DNA from: an uncultured Bacteroidales bacterium
Lineage (GTDB): Bacteria > Bacteroidota > Bacteroidia > Bacteroidales > Muribaculaceae
Reading direction: 5' to 3'
NCBI GenBank assembly: GCA_900549375.1
Contig: URNY01000005.1
Location: 1-37,463 of the forward strand
DNA length: 37,463 nucleotides
Made by a program: the position numbers and the translations under genes. Below, one piece after another: positions 14,599 through 23,711 of the stretch. A model generated the notes under the pieces. It saw only the letters and a list, made by a program, of their open reading frames with translations. It ran no database searches and was not told the origin of the DNA. Numbering within the stretch: position 1 is the stretch's first letter; each line of letters opens with the position of its first letter.

Positions 14599-14624
14599 TC
14601 TGACAAGGAGTAAATGAACCGCCG

Positions 14625-16637
14625 ATGACTCACAGTCGCGGAACGATTCTGATAGCGATCAGCATACTGGCCGGCGGGGCACGCGCAAGCGCGACCCCGC
14701 CGGTTGATTCCGTGGCTGCCCCGACGCAAACGCTGAAAGAGGTTGTAGTGGGCGGAACGGCACGCAAAACGCTGCGCGGCGCCCCCGACGGACGTCTCGA
14801 CATCCGGGTCGGCATTGCGGGGGATCTCCCTTCGTTCATGGGCGGGGGCGATCCTGTGGCGCTCCTGCGCTCGCTTCCGGCGGTGCAGACCTCGGCCGAG
14901 CTGCAGCCTGGCATCTTCGTGCGCGGCAGCGGCAACGGTGCCAACCATTTCGAGAGCGACGGCGCAAGAGTTGTGAACCCGATGCATCTTCTCGGCCTCT
15001 ACAGCGCGTTCAATCCCGCCTTCTACAGCCGTTATATCTTCCGCGCCGGCTATATGCCACCCTCAACCCCTTCGGTTACCGGCGGTTTTTTCGCCGCTTA
15101 CACTTCCATGAGTCCGGACACGGTGGTAAACGGCGACCTTTCGCTCGGCCTTATCGAGAGCCACACGGCTTTGGGCATACCGATTGTCAGAGGGAAAGCC
15201 GCGTTGCGGTTCGGCTTCCGCAAATCATATCTCAGTCTGCTATTCCCGGATATCCTGAAGTTGGGAGATTCGAGGATAAAATATGGTTTCACGGATGTGA
15301 ACCTCGCTTTCATCGCGCTTCCCGGCGGCGGACATGAACTGAAAGCCTCAGCATTTGCCGATGCCGACGGGATGAAACTCATGAGCGACCGCAACGGTTC
15401 CAAATCCGGCGATTTCGGATGGAAAAATCTTGCGACCTCTCTTGAATGGCGCTACCGCGGATTCACAACCATTGGCAGCTTTTCAAGATTCTCCAACAGT
15501 TTCCTGATGGAGGAGGGGGGACGTCTCTTGGACCTCCCCTCATCGCTATGGCAGGCAGGACTGAGTTCCTCCGGCATATTGGGGGAATTCGAAGCCGGCG
15601 TTGAACTTATTGCGCGTCGTTCCTCGGGGCTTACAAACCGCGGCATCGCCGGCGAACACGCGTCGGGCGACGCACTCTCGTTCGAAGGGAGTCTATCGGG
15701 ACTATGGAAACATGGCTTCGGACGCTTCTTTGATCTGGAGGCCGGTATGAGGCTGACGTATTATCAGAACAGCCGCTTCCGGAGGCTCGTTCCTCAGCCT
15801 CGCATGCAGTTCCGCTTCCGGCTTCCGGCGAACGTGTCGCTGCGCTTAAGCTACGGGCGTCTCGCCCGTTTCGACCGGCTTGTGGAGATGACCACCGGCG
15901 GTCTGCCGGCCGATTTCACCGTTTGCGCCGACAGCGAGGCGCGGCCGGAAGATGTCCACTCGTTTGAGATCGGGGCCGACGGATTTATCCCCGGAGCCGG
16001 GATAACCATTACGGCTGATATCTATTATAAATTGCTCAGGCATACTCTTGAATATACCGGATCTCTGCTCGACATGACTTCACCCTCTTTCTCGCCGATG
16101 TCGAGGCTTGCCGACGGGAAAGGTTACGCCTGCGGGCTTTCACTCTCGCTGATGCGCCAGATCGGCAAGGTGAGAGGACGCATAGGTTATAATCTCGGTA
16201 CGAGCCGGGTGCGATCCGCGGCCACCGGCGATGTCAGCTATCCCACGTCGCACGACCGCACCCATGACCTGACGGCGAATGTGGCCTGGGATGTGATTCG
16301 GGGGCTGACGCTTTCGGCATCGTTCACTTATGCCACGGGTACGCCCTATACGAAAGCCAAATATGGGTATATGATCGGTGAGAACCTGATATGCGAGTAT
16401 TATCCCCATAATTCGAGTCGACTGCCCGACTATTCGCGACTCGATTTTTCATGCAACTGGACTTTCCTGCGCCGAGGACGGATGAAACATTCTTTGAATC
16501 TTTCCGTTTATAATGCATTGGCGACTCGCAATATACTCTTCATTTACACAGATTATTCGCTCGATAAAGGGATTCGGCACAGGGAATCGGTGATGAAAAG
16601 CATAATACCCGCGGTCGGATATAATTTTGAATTTTGA
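14625..16637 (+). CDS. TonB-dependent receptor (partner of DUF4249 lipoprotein)
   Basis: Outer-membrane gated importer, 670 residues. A signal peptide (about 1-23) is followed by a TonB-box-like TLKEVVVGG near 35-43. A plug domain (about 55-155) includes DPVALLRSLPAVQTSAELQP and then GIFVRGSGNGANHF. A 22-strand-type barrel ends in Phe (AVGYNFEF), as outer-membrane proteins do. The usual N-terminal carboxypeptidase-regulatory domain of SusC-type receptors is absent, so it is shorter than SusC. It starts 26 bases after the preceding stop and is immediately adjacent to the DUF4249 gene. Receptors of this class paired with DUF4249 recur in Bacteroidetes, and their substrates are generally not known. 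Confidence 0.88.
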   Translation: MTHSRGTILIAISILAGGARASATPPVDSVAAPTQTLKEVVVGGTARKTLRGAPDGRLDIRVGIAGDLPSFMGGGDPVALLRSLPAVQTSAELQPGIFVRGSGNGANHFESDGARVVNPMHLLGLYSAFNPAFYSRYIFRAGYMPPSTPSVTGGFFAAYTSMSPDTVVNGDLSLGLIESHTALGIPIVRGKAALRFGFRKSYLSLLFPDILKLGDSRIKYGFTDVNLAFIALPGGGHELKASAFADADGMKLMSDRNGSKSGDFGWKNLATSLEWRYRGFTTIGSFSRFSNSFLMEEGGRLLDLPSSLWQAGLSSSGILGEFEAGVELIARRSSGLTNRGIAGEHASGDALSFEGSLSGLWKHGFGRFFDLEAGMRLTYYQNSRFRRLVPQPRMQFRFRLPANVSLRLSYGRLARFDRLVEMTTGGLPADFTVCADSEARPEDVHSFEIGADGFIPGAGITITADIYYKLLRHTLEYTGSLLDMTSPSFSPMSRLADGKGYACGLSLSLMRQIGKVRGRIGYNLGTSRVRSAATGDVSYPTSHDRTHDLTANVAWDVIRGLTLSASFTYATGTPYTKAKYGYMIGENLICEYYPHNSSRLPDYSRLDFSCNWTFLRRGRMKHSLNLSVYNALATRNILFIYTDYSLDKGIRHRESVMKSIIPAVGYNFEF

Positions 16638-17555
16638 ATGTTGAATTTTGAATTGATGCGAACTGAAGTTCGCTCACGCCACCACAGACGCAGAGGGAAT
16701 TTTGAAAGGCGCGGACTGAAGTTCCCTTGGGTGGCCGTCGGAATGGCGGCTGCGGGGTTGCTCATGTCGTGCGAGGAGGGGGAGACACCGCAGACATCGA
16801 TGCCGCTTGTGGTGGAGGGTTGGATCGAAGAGGGGGAGATGCCGGTGGTGATCGTGAGCCGGGCGGTGGATATGACGCAGGATGTCGGTTCGTTCGACGG
16901 GGCAGTGGAGAAATGGTGCCGAGTGTCGGTGTTCGACAACGGACGCAGGGTGCTTCTCACCGGCCAGCCCGATTCGCGCTATATGCCCCCTTTCATATAT
17001 ACAACTTCGGATCTGCGCGGGAAGGAGGGGCATACTTACAGGCTGATGGTGGAGACCGAGCGCGACACCGTCTATGCCGAATCGAGCCTGCCTGCCTCGA
17101 TACTTATTGAAAGTCTTACGGCGCAGAAACGGGAGGATGCCGATTCTCTCTATTCAATCAGAGCCCGTTTGCGCAATGTGGACCCCGATGGATATTATAA
17201 ATTCTATACACGCATAATGGATGGCGAGGAGCGCTATTATCCGGCGTTTTTAGGCACGTTCCGCGGCTCTGACTATGACCCTGAAGCAGGGTTTGTGATA
17301 ACGCGCGGAATACATGCCGGCTACGACAACGCGGAATTCAACCATTATTTCAAGAGCGGCGACCGCGTGATGGTGAAGATCTGCACTATGTCGGCCGACC
17401 TCTATGAGTTCTGGAGAGTCTACGACAGCAACGTGTCGCTGTCGGGCAACCTATTCTTCACCTTTGCCGAGAACTGCCCCCATACGGTTTATGGCGGTTT
17501 CGGCTACTGGGGTGCATTCGGCATGTCGCGCCGTTCGGTGCGAATTCCAAAATGA
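16638..17555 (+). CDS. DUF4249 family lipoprotein
   Basis: A 305-residue surface or periplasmic lipoprotein of the DUF4249 family, which accompanies TonB-dependent receptors. The lipobox cysteine is at residue 45 of the longest frame (MAAAGLLMSC-EEG). Family features after it are MPLVVEGWIEEGEMPVVIVS and YRLMVETERDTVYAESSLPA. The start is uncertain. The ATG at 16638 touches the receptor stop; a second ATG lies at 16656; both give an unusually long Arg/His-rich n-region. That stretch contains repeat-like DNA (two CTGAAGTTC words and AATTTTGAA words), so the true start may differ. It is last in the operon, before a large hairpin. Confidence 0.82.
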   Translation: MLNFELMRTEVRSRHHRRRGNFERRGLKFPWVAVGMAAAGLLMSCEEGETPQTSMPLVVEGWIEEGEMPVVIVSRAVDMTQDVGSFDGAVEKWCRVSVFDNGRRVLLTGQPDSRYMPPFIYTTSDLRGKEGHTYRLMVETERDTVYAESSLPASILIESLTAQKREDADSLYSIRARLRNVDPDGYYKFYTRIMDGEERYYPAFLGTFRGSDYDPEAGFVITRGIHAGYDNAEFNHYFKSGDRVMVKICTMSADLYEFWRVYDSNVSLSGNLFFTFAENCPHTVYGGFGYWGAFGMSRRSVRIPK

Positions 17556-17574
17556 CACATTGAAGTATTAAGCC

Positions 17575-17648
17575 TAAGACCCCGTTCCCCAATATTTGTT
17601 AACGCTGGGGCGGTCAAGCGTTAACAAATATTGGGGAACGGGGTCTTA
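17575..17648. terminator. Perfect 32-bp-arm inverted repeat between convergent genes
   Basis: The left arm, 17575-17606, begins TAAGACCCCGTTCCCC. The right arm, 17617-17648, is its exact complement. The loop is 10 bases. The right arm includes the stop codon of the minus-strand gene. It most likely terminates both convergent transcripts, but the length, perfection and lack of a T tract also fit a repeat-derived element. The arm is related to the repeats at 27460 and 30785. Confidence 0.85.
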
Positions 17649-19631
17649 ATAAGCGCCGGTTTTGCGGCGTGTCTTGCGGTTTGGGTCGAAGGGATTGGCC
17701 GTCGGGTCGAACGGCTCCTCCTCTTCATATTCATCTTCCTGCTCCTGATCGTTCTTCTTCTTATGCTTGGTCTCGGCCGGCTTATTCTTCTTGATGGCCT
17801 CCGGCTTCATCAGGTCGATTGCCGTTGCGAAGACATCCCACTGCTCCTCCTTGTCCCAGTTTTTCTTGATGTTGATCATCTTGGGATAATAGTAGGCAAG
17901 GTCCGGTTCAAGCCCCAGCTCATAGTTCCCGGTGTCGTAAAGGCCGTTACCGTTGAAATCCTCGATTACGCGAGCATAGTATTTGCCCGGCGTGAGGTAT
18001 CGGAACGTTACGGAACCGTTGGTGACAGGTTCGCTTTTCATAACGGCGTCGCTTGCGGAAAGCAGCTCTACAAAAGCCGGGATATCCGAATCCATTCCCG
18101 AAAGATTGAGAGTAAGCGAGCAATAGTCTTCCTCTTTTTTTGTGGTGAATTCATGATTCAGCGGGCGTGTCGGTTTGCCGTAGATGCTCATGGCTGCCAG
18201 CGTATCGGCGAGAATGCGGTAGGTTGTGCCGTATTGCCATGGATATTCTATACGGAAATGTCGCGGCGAGACGGAATCGCGCGGCAGGAAGCGGAAATTC
18301 CCCGGAGCTCGCCGCCAGACGGTATCGACCTTCGACTCGAGTATGAAAGCCGCTGTATCGAGGCGGCTGAGAGGGGTCTCGAACTCTATTTCCACCGGTT
18401 TGTCCACATCCTGCGTGGAGGCGGAGAAGGTCACGGCGGTGGTAATCAGCTTTATGGAATCTTCGGGGGATATTTCGCGTTTCTTCTCTTTCTTCTTCTT
18501 TTTCGGCGCTTTCGGCCGGTTGGTGAAGAAGCGGAGGGTATCGGTGGAGAGCGCGAGGGCACCGGTGGAATCCGTGCGTTCATAAGTGGCGGCAATCCTC
18601 AGCGAATCGACTGCTACAAGACGCGGCGGCAACCAGAACACCAGAGAGTCGTTGGCAAGGCTCCGTTCGAGGACCGCTCCCGACAGACTTTCACCTTCCG
18701 GATCTATCACCTTCAGCGAAGGCATCGTTTCGGGGCGCGTGTTGAGCTTGAAGAAAACACGGGTAGAATCGAGACGCTCATATTTCGAGAGATATTGCGG
18801 ACGTACCTGCGAGTTGAAGGTGCGCAGAAGTATGTCGTTGGGCAGGAAGCGCGTGCGCATGCGGCTCACAACCGTGTCGACTTCCCCGGTCAGCGAATTA
18901 TAGGTGGTGTCGGAGGCTTCGACGCTCTCGGCCGAGGGGGAGACTGTCAGCTCATAGAATGCAATGTCCTCTTCCGGATTGCCGTATTTATAATCGTTGT
19001 CCTTATCGTCGAGAGCGAACACGCGGTAGGTTCCCGCCTTGAGCCCGCGGATAGAGAAGCGGCCATAGTCATCGGTCTTGGCCACCCTCAGCATCGGCAG
19101 TCGGGTGAAAGCGGTGTCGCTGAGGTTGGAATGCACGCCGACGAGGATTCCCTGTCGGGGTTCGAGGTTGCGCGAGTCGAGCACCATACCGGAGATGCGT
19201 AGCGAGTCGAGTTCCTCTCCGGTGGAGAAAGTATAGGAGAATCCTTGAAGCTTGTTGGCTTCGTTGTTGTCCTCGATGGCATCGGCGAAGTCGACGGTGT
19301 ATGTGGTGTTGGGCTGCAGCGAGTCGAAAGTGATGTTGACGCGCCGGCCGACCGAAGTGACTTTCGGCACCTGTCGGGACGGGGGTGAGACCACGACTTT
19401 CTGGAAAGCATCCTTGACATTGACAAGCTCGTTGAAAGTGAGCGTCATGCGGGTTTTGGACACATTGCGCGAGCCCGGTGCCGGATTGGCGCTGACAAAC
19501 ATCGGCGGGTCTTCGTCGCGGGGTCCCCCCGAAGGATTGCCGATATTGGCGCAGGCTCCCGCCAGAAGGAGGATGGCCGCCATGGAGACAAGAGAGAGGA
19601 ATTTTCTATGTTTATTTCTCGAAAGAGTCAT
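17646..19631 (-). CDS. Ig-like (Big_5/SbsA) domain lipoprotein
   Basis: A 661-residue cell-envelope lipoprotein. The start was set at 19631, where MTLSRNKHRKFLSLVSMAAI leads to the lipobox LLLAGAC; the frame extends 12 codons further up but without signal-peptide logic. After GNPSGGPRDEDPP comes a Big_5 Ig-like domain (about 40-130; PAPGSRNVSKTRMTLTFNEL, later YTVDFADAIEDNN). Next is a carboxypeptidase-regulatory-like fold (about 145-225; DDYGRFSIRGLKAGTYRVFA). A Lys-rich spacer (PKKKKKEKKREISPEDS) separates further beta domains, and the C-terminus is Lys/Glu-rich. Bacteroidetes genomes commonly carry one such protein; its role is not established. A -7 match, TATTTTTG, lies at 19662-19655. 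Confidence 0.8.
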   Translation of the reverse strand: MTLSRNKHRKFLSLVSMAAILLLAGACANIGNPSGGPRDEDPPMFVSANPAPGSRNVSKTRMTLTFNELVNVKDAFQKVVVSPPSRQVPKVTSVGRRVNITFDSLQPNTTYTVDFADAIEDNNEANKLQGFSYTFSTGEELDSLRISGMVLDSRNLEPRQGILVGVHSNLSDTAFTRLPMLRVAKTDDYGRFSIRGLKAGTYRVFALDDKDNDYKYGNPEEDIAFYELTVSPSAESVEASDTTYNSLTGEVDTVVSRMRTRFLPNDILLRTFNSQVRPQYLSKYERLDSTRVFFKLNTRPETMPSLKVIDPEGESLSGAVLERSLANDSLVFWLPPRLVAVDSLRIAATYERTDSTGALALSTDTLRFFTNRPKAPKKKKKEKKREISPEDSIKLITTAVTFSASTQDVDKPVEIEFETPLSRLDTAAFILESKVDTVWRRAPGNFRFLPRDSVSPRHFRIEYPWQYGTTYRILADTLAAMSIYGKPTRPLNHEFTTKKEEDYCSLTLNLSGMDSDIPAFVELLSASDAVMKSEPVTNGSVTFRYLTPGKYYARVIEDFNGNGLYDTGNYELGLEPDLAYYYPKMINIKKNWDKEEQWDVFATAIDLMKPEAIKKNKPAETKHKKKNDQEQEDEYEEEEPFDPTANPFDPNRKTRRKTGAY

Positions 19632-19738
19632 ACATGAAAGCGTGAAACGGACGTCAAAAATAAGCAAAATAATCCATAAATGAAGAGAAAGGTATTTAAA
19701 TTTATGCCGGGTATGCAGAAAACATCAAAAAAAAGCCG

Positions 19739-19746
19739 TATATTTG
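19739..19746 (+). promoter_or_regulatory. Candidate -7 box of secDF
   Basis: TATATTTG matches TAnnTTTG and lies 143 bases before the secDF start. No good -33 was found at the expected spacing. The rest of 19632-19888 holds no gene. Confidence 0.4.
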
Positions 19747-19888
19747 CAAGCTGAAATAGTGTTTTCGGCACAATTCCACCGGCACGGCCTTCGGAAAGGG
19801 GGCGGTATCGGCGGGTATCATCATAGAAACGAACGTTTAGGCGCTACGATAAAAACGATTAAAAACAATAAATAACATAAATAGAAAA

Positions 19889-22864
19889 ATGCAGAACAAA
19901 GGGTTTATCAGCACCATTGCGATCCTCCTGATCCTTATTTGCGGCTTCTATATCTCATTTTCCTTCGTAACTTCCCATTATGAGAAGAAAGCGCAGGAAT
20001 ATGCAGCTCTGAAGGCAAAGACGCAGGATGAGACCAATGATGTCTACAAACAAAGTCTGAAGCAATTCAACGACTCAATCGACAAAGAGAAAGTTTATCT
20101 GTGGTACACCTACAACCAGGTGCGCAAGATGGAAGTGGGACTCGGTCTTGACCTCAAGGGAGGTATGAACGTTGTTCTCGAGATTTCCGTTCCCGACATT
20201 CTTCGTCAGTACGCCTCGGGCGACGCCCAGCTGGCACAGATCAACGCCGCTATCCGCAAAGCCGAGGAATCCGGCACGAAGAGCAGCGAGAAAGACTTCA
20301 TACAGAAAGTGGCTTCCAACATCCAACCCGGCGCCATGGCCGGCCTCTTCATCCGTGAGGGTGAATTCCTCGGAGCCTTGAAGTCGAACTCCAGCAACGA
20401 TGAGGTTACCGCCGCTCTCGAGAAGCAGGTAAACAGTCAGGTAGACGCAGCGTTCAACATTTTCCGCACTCGTATCGACCAGTTCGGCGTTGTCGCTCCT
20501 AATATCCAGAAGCTTCAGGACAAGAACGGACAGATTCTTCTCGAGCTTCCGGGCGTGAAAGAACCGGAGCGCGTGACCGATCTTCTGAAATCGAGTGCCA
20601 ACCTCGAGTTCTATGAGGTTTACAACTATAATGAGATTGCCGGCGAACTGCAGCGTTTCGCAGCCGCTTACGCTCAGCAGGACACAGTGAACCATCTCAA
20701 CGTGATCGAGCTTCTCGGCGGCGCACAGCGTCCCGGCAGTCCGGTTGTCGGTATGGTAACTCCGTCGAACAAGCTTCTTGTAGACTCGCTGATGAACACC
20801 GAGCTCGCAAAGCGCACCCTTCCCTCCGACCTCTCGCTCGTATGGAGCGTGAAGCCGACAGAGATTCCCGTTACCGACGAGAAAGGAAATGTGGTGAAGA
20901 AAGCCAACGGCGAAGACAAGACTACTTCCTATTGGGAGCTCGTGGCCCTGAAGGGTGACGCAGTGCTCGAAGGCGACGCCGTTACCTCCGCATCGTCCGA
21001 CTACGACAACATGCAGGGCAACATGGTCAACATGAAGATGAACGACCGCGGCGCGCAGGAGTGGGCAACCATTACCCGCAACAACATCGGCCGCCCCATC
21101 GCCATCGTGCTTGACGAGAATGTATACTCCTTCCCTAACGTAAACAACGAAATCACGGGCGGAAGCTCGCAGATCACCGGTAACTTCACGCCCGAAGAGG
21201 CCAATGACCTCGCCAACGTGCTCAAGTCGGGTAAGATGTCGGCCAAGGTGAATGTCGTCAGCAACAACGTGATCGGCCCGAGCCTCGGCGCCGAGGCCAT
21301 CCAGATGGGCTTCATCTCCTTCATCGTGGCCATCATCCTCCTGATGATCCTGATGGTTGCCTACTATGGCTGGATTCCCGGTCTGGTCGCCAACATCGGT
21401 CTTATCCTTAACCTCTTCTTCACTCTTGGTATTCTCGCCTCGCTGCAGGCAGTGCTCACTCTGTCGGGTATCGCGGGTATCGTGCTCGCGCTCGGTATGG
21501 CAGTGGATGCCAACGTGCTTATTTTCGAGCGTACGAAAGAGGAACTCAAGAACGGCAAGAAGCTGCGTCAGGCAATTTCCGAGGGTTACAGCAACGCCTT
21601 CTCGGCTATCTTCGACTCCAACCTGACATCGGTGATCACCGGCGTGATCCTCCTCTTCTTCGGATCGGGTCCCATCAAAGGTTTCGCCACGACACTGATC
21701 ATTGGTATCGTCTGCTCCTTCTTCACGGCAGTGTTCCTTACACGCATCGCCTTCGATCTGATCACTAAGAACGGCCGCTGCGCCAACATGACCTTCACCA
21801 CGGCCATGAGCCGCAACTTCCTGACGAACCCGAAGGTTAACTTCCTTGGCCAGTGGAAAGTGGCATCGACCGTATGGATCTTCCTTATCGTTGTTTCCAT
21901 CGCTTCGCTCGCAATCCGCGGCATGAACCAGGGTATCGACTTCTCCGGAGGCCGCAACTACGTGGTTCAGTTCCAGAAGGATGTTGACCGAGAGAAAGTT
22001 CAGCAGAACCTCACCCAGCTCTTCCAGAGCCAGGCCAACGACCCGACGGTTTCCGTGGCTGTGATCACCATAGACAACCCGTCGAAGCTCCGTATCTCCA
22101 CCAACTACAAGATCGCCGATGAGAGCGAAGGCGTGGAGAACGAGATTTCCGGTCTGCTTTACAAGGGTCTGAAGGATGAGCTTACAGTAAACGGCAAGAC
22201 AATGGAGGAGAACGCCTTCTCCGTATCCGACGAGAGCCTCGGCATCATCTCGATCCAGAAGGTAGGACCTTCCGTGGCCGACGATATCAAGCGCGACGCA
22301 TACTGGGCTGTCGGAATAGCACTTGTCTGCATGTTCCTCTACATCCTGTTGCGTTTCCGCAACATCGCCTTCTCCGTGGGTGCCCTCTGCGCTGTAATGC
22401 TCACTGCATTCCTCATCATAGGCTTCTACTCCGTATGCTGGGGTTTCCTTCCCTTCTCGATGGAGATCGACCAGTCGTTCATAGCGGCCGTGCTGACAAT
22501 CATCGGTTATCAGATCAACGATACGGTGGTTGTGTTCGACCGTGTCCGCGAGATGATGGGGCTCTATCCGAAGGAGGATCGCCGCAAGACAATCAACAAG
22601 TCGCTCAACCAGACGCTGAGCCGTACGATCATGACATCGTTCTCGACGCTGCTCGTGCTCCTCTGCATCTTCTTCCTCGGCGGCGACACTATCCGCTCGT
22701 TCACATTCGCCATGATATTCGGTGTGGTTGTCGGTACATTCTGCTCGCTCTATGCCGCAGCGCCAATCGCCTTCAAGATCATGACCTGGAACAAGAAGAA
22801 CAAAGGGGGCGAGGCTGCTGCCGATGGCAAGCCTGCGCTCGAAGGCAACCGTCGTTTCAAATAA
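19889..22864 (+). CDS. secDF: Protein translocase subunit SecDF (fused)
   Basis: Inner-membrane protein that uses the proton gradient to pull secreted proteins through SecYEG. At 991 residues, SecD and SecF are joined in one chain, as usual in Bacteroidetes. The first membrane helix (about 6-26) is followed by the SecD motif VGLGLDLKGGMNVVLEI (about 83-99) and a large periplasmic P1 domain. The SecD membrane half begins near 470 (AIQMGFISFIVAIILLMILM) and contains ALGMAVDANVLIFER near 535. The SecF half starts near 665, with GIDFSGGRNYVVQF near 690 and IIGYQINDTVVVFDRVRE near 870. It ends with a hydrophilic, basic tail. A strong terminator follows within 30 bases. Confidence 0.97.
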   Translation: MQNKGFISTIAILLILICGFYISFSFVTSHYEKKAQEYAALKAKTQDETNDVYKQSLKQFNDSIDKEKVYLWYTYNQVRKMEVGLGLDLKGGMNVVLEISVPDILRQYASGDAQLAQINAAIRKAEESGTKSSEKDFIQKVASNIQPGAMAGLFIREGEFLGALKSNSSNDEVTAALEKQVNSQVDAAFNIFRTRIDQFGVVAPNIQKLQDKNGQILLELPGVKEPERVTDLLKSSANLEFYEVYNYNEIAGELQRFAAAYAQQDTVNHLNVIELLGGAQRPGSPVVGMVTPSNKLLVDSLMNTELAKRTLPSDLSLVWSVKPTEIPVTDEKGNVVKKANGEDKTTSYWELVALKGDAVLEGDAVTSASSDYDNMQGNMVNMKMNDRGAQEWATITRNNIGRPIAIVLDENVYSFPNVNNEITGGSSQITGNFTPEEANDLANVLKSGKMSAKVNVVSNNVIGPSLGAEAIQMGFISFIVAIILLMILMVAYYGWIPGLVANIGLILNLFFTLGILASLQAVLTLSGIAGIVLALGMAVDANVLIFERTKEELKNGKKLRQAISEGYSNAFSAIFDSNLTSVITGVILLFFGSGPIKGFATTLIIGIVCSFFTAVFLTRIAFDLITKNGRCANMTFTTAMSRNFLTNPKVNFLGQWKVASTVWIFLIVVSIASLAIRGMNQGIDFSGGRNYVVQFQKDVDREKVQQNLTQLFQSQANDPTVSVAVITIDNPSKLRISTNYKIADESEGVENEISGLLYKGLKDELTVNGKTMEENAFSVSDESLGIISIQKVGPSVADDIKRDAYWAVGIALVCMFLYILLRFRNIAFSVGALCAVMLTAFLIIGFYSVCWGFLPFSMEIDQSFIAAVLTIIGYQINDTVVVFDRVREMMGLYPKEDRRKTINKSLNQTLSRTIMTSFSTLLVLLCIFFLGGDTIRSFTFAMIFGVVVGTFCSLYAAAPIAFKIMTWNKKNKGGEAAADGKPALEGNRRFK

Positions 22865-22891
22865 TTGAATACAGCTCTTTTTAATATGAAG

Positions 22892-22926
22892 ATGCGTCCG
22901 GAGAAATCCGGGCGCATTCTTTTTTT
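22892..22926 (+). terminator. secDF intrinsic terminator
   Basis: ATGCGTCCGGA (22892-22902) pairs with TCCGGGCGCAT (22907-22917) around a GAAA tetraloop with one wobble. TCTTTTTTT follows. Confidence 0.93.
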
Positions 22927-23006
22927 AACATTCTAAAGCAAAACAAATTAGAGCTTATTCCGGTTATTATTGCATAGTGCGGGCAAATCCCGCGCAGCAA
23001 CGATCT

Positions 23007-23654
23007 ATGAAGAACATCGGAAGAGGACTCCTCATGCTTTTAGCGTCGGCCGCGGCATATTGCGGCCTTTCGATGGCTGCCGAGCCGCAGACCTATAGAA
23101 TGCCCGTGGAACTGACAGCCGAGGATTTCATCACCAAAGTCTACGGTGTCCTTTCTCCCGACCTGTCGCGTGCTGAGTTATGCCGCGACTGCCGGACGAT
23201 GCTCGATCTCATGCCGGAAGAGGATAATATGGGACTATGGATTCAGAGCGATGACGGATATGAGGTGAGTTATTACGGCATGCGCATACCGGATGTGGCC
23301 GCCATGGCCTCGATAGAGCGCGATTCCATAGCCGATTTCGCGTTCTTCTTCCTCTTTTCGTATACTGATGCCACCCGCGGGGAGATGAACCGCAGACAGG
23401 CCTCTTTCAGCGGCAGCCTTCTGCAGGAAATGCAGGACATAGGGGCCTTGATGGCCGCAGAGCCGGGACCGGAGGATTCGCTTTTCGAGGCCACCGGCGA
23501 ATACGCGGGTAATTTTGTGGATCTGCGACTTGCCGACGAGCCTGCCGTATCCGGGGGTGGCCGATATGTGCTATATCTCACAGTCGAACCGGGCGGAGCG
23601 CCTGAGAGCGCGCGGATGCCGATACCGGAAGCAATAACAAAGGCCGGACGCTGA
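23007..23654 (+). CDS. Small exported protein of unknown function
   Basis: A 215-residue protein. The start at 23007 gives a normal signal peptide (MKNIGRGLLMLLASAAAYCG, then LSMA-AEPQ). A GTG 30 bases upstream extends the frame but adds only charged residues. The mature part is acidic and shows no family I recognise. It contains two Cys close together in ELCRDCRTML, an aromatic run FAFFFLFSY (about 110-118) and a segment ending GRYVLYLTVEPGG. It stands between two terminators, so it is likely its own unit. Its stop codon lies in the loop of the downstream hairpin. Confidence 0.65.
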   Translation: MKNIGRGLLMLLASAAAYCGLSMAAEPQTYRMPVELTAEDFITKVYGVLSPDLSRAELCRDCRTMLDLMPEEDNMGLWIQSDDGYEVSYYGMRIPDVAAMASIERDSIADFAFFFLFSYTDATRGEMNRRQASFSGSLLQEMQDIGALMAAEPGPEDSLFEATGEYAGNFVDLRLADEPAVSGGGRYVLYLTVEPGGAPESARMPIPEAITKAGR

Positions 23655-23667
23655 GCGCCCGGCCTTT
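23639..23667. terminator. Bidirectional terminator between convergent genes
   Basis: AAAGGCCGGACGC (23639-23651) pairs with GCGCCCGGCCTTT (23655-23667) around TGA with one mismatch. The A and T ends suit termination in both directions, for the exported-protein gene and for the protease gene on the minus strand. Confidence 0.85.
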
Positions 23668-23711
23668 GCTTTGGAAACGGCGGGATGCGGATGCATTCCT
23701 ACATCCGCCGA

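Noticed and set aside
17631..19202. 523-codon plus-strand frame opposite the Ig-like lipoprotein gene
   Set aside because: Antisense shadow. The minus-strand frame has a lipobox and recognisable domains; this one has low-complexity Leu/Phe and Arg/Gly runs.
22977..23006. GTG start 30 bases upstream for the small exported protein
   Set aside because: It adds ten mostly polar or charged residues before a perfectly normal signal peptide that begins at the ATG at 23007.
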